NCBI GenBank assembly: GCA_003260075.1
Contig: QLIY01000117.1
Span: 105,448-169,447 of the forward strand
Direction of reading: 5' to 3'
DNA: 64,000 nt
From: Phallusia mammillata
Taxonomy: Eukaryota; Chordata; Ascidiacea; Phlebobranchia; Ascidiidae
The position numbers were made by a program, and so were the translations under genes. Below, piece by piece: positions 58,562 to 64,000 of this stretch (position 1 is its first letter; each line of letters starts with the position of its first letter). The notes under the pieces are model-generated. The model was not told the DNA's origin. It ran no database searches and was given only the letters and a program-made list of their open reading frames with translations.

Positions 58562-59116
58562 CAGGGGTAACCAAACTTCGGCCCGCGAAGATGTTTGGTT
58601 TCATTATATATCATTAAAAACATAACGCTTGAGTAAACCGTTGAAAATTAATTTACTGCGAAACAGTTCCTGCAACAACATGCTGCATTAAGTTAATCAA
58701 NCTTCGGCCCGCGAAGATGTTTGGTTTCATTATATATCATTAAAAACATAACGCTTGAGTAAACCGTTGAAAGATAATTTACTGCGAAACAGTTCCTGCA
58801 ACAACATGCTGCATTAAGTTAACCTAGTTTTGCAGGATACATAAAAATAGTCCAACAGCAGTTTACAAATCGTGTGATGGAATAAATAAGTATTGTCAGT
58901 GAAGAACTCTTCAATATTTCACACATTTGTAGCCTACTACCGGCATTTCACATTAGCACTATACCACTGTAAATAAGTACTATTGCTGGTCCGGCAAAAG
59001 CCCTTAACGGACCACTGTTATAGAAAGCCCCTGCGTTATTATGCCTTGCCAACTATGGCCCTCGCTTGTCATTTTTATGCTATTTTGCCGCTGTGAAAAA
59101 AGTTTAGTAACCCCTG
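58562..59116. mobile_element. hAT-like MITE, shared by units 1 and 3
   Basis: Starts caggggtaaccaaactt, ends agtttagtaacccctg; flanks ccataggg and ccacaggg. The N at 58701 and the repeated text around it (58576-58697 and 58702 onward) make its length unreliable. Confidence 0.75.
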
Positions 59117-61028
59117 CCACAGGGCGTCGCAAATTACATCTACCCTTTACTAAAAGTGCGTAAATCTGGTTCTGCTACTAACACAGGACCTCACATTAGC
59201 TAATTTCCGGTAGGTAGCGCAACAGAGGGTTAGCGTTTGCAATGGCTATTATGCTGAGTCAGCTCTTGTGTATTATTGCCATTGCAAACGTCAATGCTCG
59301 GAAACTAGCACGTCTGTAATGTGCGCTTCTGTGACAGTAGCTCTACCCAAAAATCCTTTCTGGGATTGGGATTTCGGGAACGGGATTTCCCGGGATTTTC
59401 ACTTCCTAATCCAGGAATTATTCGAAATGGAAAAAAAAACAAGCTAAAAAGTACATTTAAAGCTGTAATAGCTAATCGACTCCGTCATTTTTAATTGTTC
59501 TTGCCAAACTGAAACGAGCACTCGCGCATGATTGCGCATACACATAGCACGGACAACCAGTAAGATATTTATATTGTGACACAAATTTTGCCCCACAAAT
59601 TACAAAATTCCCTCCTAATGAGGGATTCCCCCAGCTTGGGAACAACTGGATGGCAACGCGAAACATTTACGTAATATTTAGCAATGCTAACAAATTTTCA
59701 AGCCCCGTTATAATACATTGTGGGTGGCACCCAATAATATTAACATGATGTGTTATTTAAATCAAAAATAATATGTCTGTGAATGCTATTCGATTAGGTA
59801 TTTTTTTTTTCAATTTAGCAAACATGAACCCCGATTTAGTGGCATAACCTAGGTATAAATGCAAGTCCAGTGATTTCACTAAAATAAACTCCACACAGGG
59901 ATTCAGAAAAAAAGTTTAAATACGGGGATTGAATTCTGGGATAAAACTCCGGGATTTACCGGGATACCAACCCTTCTATTTTCATATGCGCAGGTTATCT
60001 GAGTTTTACAATTTGCACACCACTGAATGTGTAGCGCAGTGACCACGCGTTTGCACGTTTGGAGCATTGCCATTTTTGATCCACTAAATAAAAATCTTAG
60101 CAGAACTACCCAAGACGATTTTTCAATGTGTTTAATAGCAAAAGTTTCGCAATAAAGTTGTGAACAAAAAATAAATAAAACACTTGCGTTTCAAATGTGA
60201 GACATCGCAAATCAACAAACACAAGAACTTTTTATTTTGTCGATTCTATAAAATTAAATATTATACACAAACAAAGACGTGCAGGAAGCCTACATGTTAT
60301 CTTAACGAAGATCACTTAAACAGCAAAACATTTCCAGAGTGCTTATAGCGTCCACCTTAAAACGCGCAAACAGCATGGTTCCAGAAACCACTGCCATCAC
60401 CCTATAAAATATACGTGAAAATATAAATGCGCTAAACCGTTCAATGAACTTTGTGTAAGATCAGACACAAGATGGTGCCAAAGTGTAAAGACAAATTGGT
60501 TTAATTAAATGCTGCCAAGTTTGCTTGTTTGTTCTTTATTTTCAAATGAATATTTACAATTGAGCGGTCACAAGCGAGAGTAGGGTACCAGCTTTTTTAT
60601 GATAAAGTGCCCACTTTCAATAGTGCACTTCTGGGTCATGACTTACAATTGCGCAACCATTTGTTTCGCAAGTGGGAGAATGGACGCAATAAAGGCAGAG
60701 GGTGCCAGTTTGGCAAAAGTTTAGAAATGTGCGGATGTGAGCCATGGGGTACATAGAATTTGGTCGCACCATGTTATCGTGTCGATCTTTTCAGAAATTG
60801 CGAGTTTGACAAATTCGCATTGCGTTCGTATAGTTCTTGGTTTGACTGACTAATGTATACCTCAGCAAAGTTACAACGCAATAATAAAGCGGACATTTTG
60901 TGGTTTTTGAAATAAACACATCACAACACAAAGGTCAGAGTTGCAAACGGGCTTAAAAAGTTCCAAAAGTTGGCAAAAAAGCGGTTTTGTTTGGTCGATT
61001 TTATTTTTATTAAATATCTTTACATTTC

Positions 61029-61578
61029 AAGTCTGCTGCCAGACATAATATCAAGTTTGTAGAGCTCTTCTGGCAAATGTAATTTATTCCGACGTTTCGA
61101 CGTCCTACACAGGTCGCCTTCATCAGGGTAAATAACACTGAATGCGACTAGTACAGTGCACGATAGACAAAAGAAAAAAGAATGAAACGCAAAAGGGTAA
61201 ATAACACTGAATGCGACTAGTACATTGCACGATAAACAAAGGAAATAACACTGAATGCGACTAGAACAGTGCACGATAAACAAAGGAAAAGAATTCATTG
61301 TGTGAACATCAAAACGGACGTGATGCTTTCAGCGTGCTACAGGCACCTGCTCAAAGATTAGAGGGTCAATCATTCGTTATCGCGCGGTATTTTCGTTGCG
61401 TTGTAACGTGCTTGCGTTTCATTCTCTTTTTCCTTTGTTTATCGTGCACTGTTCTAGTCGCATTCAGTGTTATTCGCCCTGATGAAGACGACCTGTATAG
61501 GACGTCAAAACGTCGGAATAAAATGACGTCGAAACGTCGGAATAAAAATACTTTTGCCAGAAGAGCTCTATAGACTTG
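61029..61578. repeat. Inverted pair of hammerhead-core repeats
   Basis: A minus-oriented copy (61296 to 61029) and a plus-oriented copy (61411-61578) face each other. Each reads cgtgcactgt.ctagtcgcat, then CTGATGA, a hairpin, CGAAACGTCGG, AATAAA and gccagaagagctctaya. The minus copy has the cgtgcactgtactagtcgca phrase three times in tandem. In the plus copy the first GAAAC has become AAAAC, and a second GACGTCGAAACGTCGG follows directly. The same repeat is at 4545-4790. Resembles parts of Penelope-like retroelements by motif only; no reverse transcriptase here. Confidence 0.6.
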
Positions 61579-61849
61579 ATACTATGCATGGCAGCAATAG
61601 CTTATTTATCTTTACATTTGCTGAAACAAAATGTTTCGCACAAAAGCCAAAATGTCTTTAATTCTGGTGCTTGTTTCGTTTACCATTCAAATAACAGGAC
61701 ACTTGAACTCGATAACCCATGGGTTTTTTCGGTGTCCTTGCTGTTTACGTATCCGTTCAACAATGGAACTGTGATAACAAAGTGACTACGCAAATTTTTT
61801 TATACTTGATTTGACTAAATTTCGACGTATGGCTGTACCGGGTTGACAC

Positions 61850-62335
61850 GTGTGTGCTTGCTGTGAATTTCCCAACGCTTACGGATGAACAGTTGTTTAG
61901 CGCGGTTCAACAGAGGTTGATAACATCACCGCCGTTTCTTAATTGGAAACCTTGTGTGTTGACGCATTTTATTCTATAGCTCCTGGTTTGCCTTCACATT
62001 TTTCAGCGTATCGCCGTATAGTGGGTTCGTATGTGTGTGCTTCCTATCTGTTCCCAGCAGGAGAGAGATAGGAGGAACAAGCTTGTACTCATAACAAACC
62101 TAAAGGCAGCTCGGTTCATACGTCTATCATTTTCCGCGCTTGCATGTGTTTTCTTGCTGCGTGATTTCCAACGCTTGCGGATAAACAGTTGTTTACCGCA
62201 GTTCAACAGAGGCTGATAACATCACGGCCGTTTCTTAATTGGAAACCCAATGTGTTGACGTCTCCTGACTAATGCTGATTTGAGACCCTGCTGCTGCGAG
62301 TGGCCCTCGGGCAACAGGTTGCCCACCCCTAGTGT
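61850..62335. repeat. Two diverged satellite-related units and a hAT-like end upstream of copy 4
   Basis: 61860-61975 and 62157-62262 both read ttcccaacgcttacgg-like text, then agttgttta, ttcaacagagg and cgtttcttaattggaaacc, about 298 bp apart. The first part matches the 142-bp repeat of 9745-11100. caacaggttgcccacccct at about 62313 is a hAT-like right end. Confidence 0.6.
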
Positions 62336-62801
62336 AGGGAAACCTTGCCCACGCAGCCTCTAAACAAATAGCAATGTTTGTTACGTCATTGATTCAGCAA
62401 AAATAATGGTGGAGGTGAGCTGGTGATGTCTCCAACAGACTTGTATGCCGGATCCTGGTTTAGGCACGAGTTTCAATAAAGCGGGCTGGATTTCGGCCTG
62501 ACTTTATACTCTCGGCATCATTTTCATCAACTTTTAGGCCCGAATTGGGCTTTGTTGTTAGAATTTGTTGTTGCCCATTTGGTTTTCGATCGCCAGCAAA
62601 CAATAAATAAAACTAACTTTGTGTTTTAATGAATTCGCTTCACGTGGTCCAACAAAACATCGCCCCTGCTACTGCTGTACTTGGTTGGTGTGAAGTTGGC
62701 TGCCTTTTTAATAAAAAAAAAACATTAGTTACACGTCTACAAATGAAAACAAGCCGAACCCGACTTTCCTGAGATTCCATTTAATCAGATACAGCAGCTC
62801 A

Positions 62802-62845
62802 ACCAATCAGGATGCCATGCTTGACCACGTGATTGGATTAGAAAA
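62802..62845. promoter_or_regulatory. CCAAT - E-box - ATTGG module before copy 4
   Basis: accaatcag (62802), CACGTG (62826-62831), gattgg (about 62832), 436 bp before the TATA box. Same order as before copy 2. Confidence 0.5.
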
Positions 62846-63180
62846 TTAAGCAGCGCTTTGCTTGATGTCAGAGAATTACATGAACTATGATGCGCTTGCT
62901 TTTAAAAATCTAACTTTTAATGTGTTTTGGTCTGTAAACAATTACGCACGCTTGAAGCGGATTTACTGACCAGACTCATGCAGTAACCGTGGCACTTGTT
63001 GCACACACGATTACGCCGGTAATAAACAAAAACTTACATGAAAGGCAGAAACCACATTAAAAATAAGATGTTTTAAATTAAAGAATATAATTATTTAAAC
63101 CATTTATGCCTTATTAACAAAACAAACATACTGTTTATGTGTAATGGACATTGCCGTTCCTCATTCGATTTTAGAAAAAA

Positions 63181-63300
63181 TTCCCCATGACACCCGCTGT
63201 GTGAGATCAAAAGATAAAAGGTACAGCTATACGTAAAACCTGTCGTTTCCGCTTTAATGCCTATAAATATTCCACAAAATTGAACTGCTTGCAGAGATCG
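63181..63300 (+). promoter_or_regulatory. Conserved TATA promoter block of receptor copy 4
   Basis: TATAAATA at 63262-63269, preceded by cctgtcgtttccgctttaat and a looser form of the agaaggcagtgctacg phrase. The ATG is 227 bp downstream, closer than in copies 1-3. Confidence 0.65.
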
Positions 63301-63488
63301 GAAAATGCAGTTTGCGTCAAGACGGATTTAACCAAGCGTTAGAAATGTTTGTTAGTTAGTTTCAGTCTCCTCTCGCAAAACAAAGCCTTTTGGGGACCAT
63401 AGTTTCAGAACAAATCTATTGTGTTTTTGCCACAAAAAACGAACTTTCATAAGTCTATTGTTAACAGCTACATATAGGAAACGAAGAC

Positions 63489-63582
63489 ATGCTGTGGTTA
63501 TTGTTTCTGCTATTGGTCGTCGGATGCGCGGAAGGTGAATGTCCGGGGGAGGATTTTAGTCTCGCTCCTCGACCTTATATAA
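63489..63582 (+). CDS. Receptor copy 4, first exon only (rest off the right edge)
   Basis: 94 nt like the other first exons: MLWLLFLLLVVGCAEG, then ECPGEDFSLAPRPYI, donor A|GTAAGT, phase 1. Three other genes in the array start the same way, so a long LDLa-7TM exon is expected 3.5-4 kb downstream, outside the window. The last full codon is Ile (ATA) where others have Thr (ACA). Confidence 0.85.
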
Positions 63583-63600
63583 GTAAGTTTGGTTTTTAAT

Positions 63601-64000
63601 AGTGATGTACCGAATCGGCGAAATTTCGATTCCGCCGAAACCCCCCCCCCCCGAATAAATTCGGCCGAATCAACCGAATCATTTATGACGTTACGCGAAG
63701 CAGTACGCTACGCGTTTGACATGAAAACATAAGTTTATCTACCAGGCAATTAGTGCAGAATGGTAGTGTTTCCTCCTTATTTCAGTTCTGTGGGGTTTAA
63801 CATTGCCTTAAGCATGATTTCCAACCCGGCAATGAATTATTATTATTTATTTGTCTGCAGTGGGGAAAACGATAATGTGGTAAAAAATATAATAACTGAC
63901 AGGATTTTCGTTGGTACTAAGCAGGAAAGACACGCTTAACGCTTCAAATGTGTGTTCATAAAAGATTCGGTTTCGGCCGAATCGCAACAAATTATTCGGC
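63601..64000. mobile_element. hAT-like element in intron of copy 4, cut by the window edge
   Basis: Begins tagtgatgtaccgaatcgg, with many tcggc/gccga inverted phrases and a C run near 63641; near the edge it reads ttcggtttcggccgaatcg. A remnant with similar text is in the intron of copy 3 at 49085-49400. The right end is not in the window. Confidence 0.55.

Larger units (their letters stand above)
57240..61020. other. Flank of unit 3 with shared MITEs, no gene seen
   Basis: Same order as units 1 and 2: MITE 58040-58268, MITE 58562-59116 (with a single N at 58701 flanked by a direct repeat of about 120 bp), GGGATTTC element about 59361-59972. 60180-61020 has no match I can see elsewhere in the window and no coding region. 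Confidence 0.6.

Noticed and set aside
1..64000. CRISPR array, operon or prokaryotic genes
   Set aside because: The introns, TATA promoters, LDLa and 7TM proteins and transposon types are animal; the LDLa and 142-bp repeats are coding or satellite repeats without spacers.

Overview
This is eukaryotic, metazoan DNA: AT-rich, intron-bearing genes with GT-AG splice sites, and a dense load of small DNA-transposon remnants. Protein content (an OCRL/INPP5B-type phosphatase and LDLa-containing receptors with an RXFP/LGR-type seven-helix domain) and repeat style fit a marine invertebrate. A tunicate such as Ciona is my best guess, but it is an inference only.

Left end (1-8004, minus strand): most of one gene for an OCRL/INPP5B-family inositol polyphosphate 5-phosphatase. 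Eleven coding exons can be joined in frame from the start codon at 8004 to 316, giving 617 residues that cover a proline-rich N-terminus, the whole 5-phosphatase domain and the start of the ASH domain. The rest of the gene lies beyond the left edge. Its introns hold hAT-like MITEs, one nested in another, and a repeat with a hammerhead-like core.

8-12 kb: no gene; a dispersed repeat, a MITE with a perfect 8-bp target duplication, and a 142-bp tandem repeat that has itself been split by a transposon.

12-64 kb (plus strand): a tandem array of one two-exon gene family. Each unit has a conserved TATA promoter block, a 94-nt first exon coding a signal peptide, an intron of about 3.5-4.1 kb, and one very long exon coding LDLa repeats, a Cys-rich stretch, more LDLa repeats and a rhodopsin-class seven-helix domain. 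First exons start at 12495, 29060, 46244 and 63489, a spacing of 16.6-17.2 kb. Copies 1 (1132 aa) and 2 (1324 aa) look intact. Copy 3 is broken at a single-N assembly join and carries an in-frame 324-bp duplication. Copy 4 has only promoter and first exon inside the window. A decayed fifth promoter plus first exon sits inside the intron of copy 3, and a 7TM-only fragment almost identical to copy 2 follows copy 3. The flanking DNA is duplicated with the genes, and insertions shared or missing between units give an internal history of the array.

How they work together: the phosphatase is a housekeeping membrane-traffic enzyme unrelated to the array. The receptors are predicted surface GPCRs whose ectodomains differ mainly in the number of LDLa modules (2 versus 6 of a 135-bp unit), so the array looks like a receptor family diversifying its ligand-binding region. 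Ligand and function cannot be told from sequence. Several single Ns sit at duplicated sequence and mark unreliable joins.
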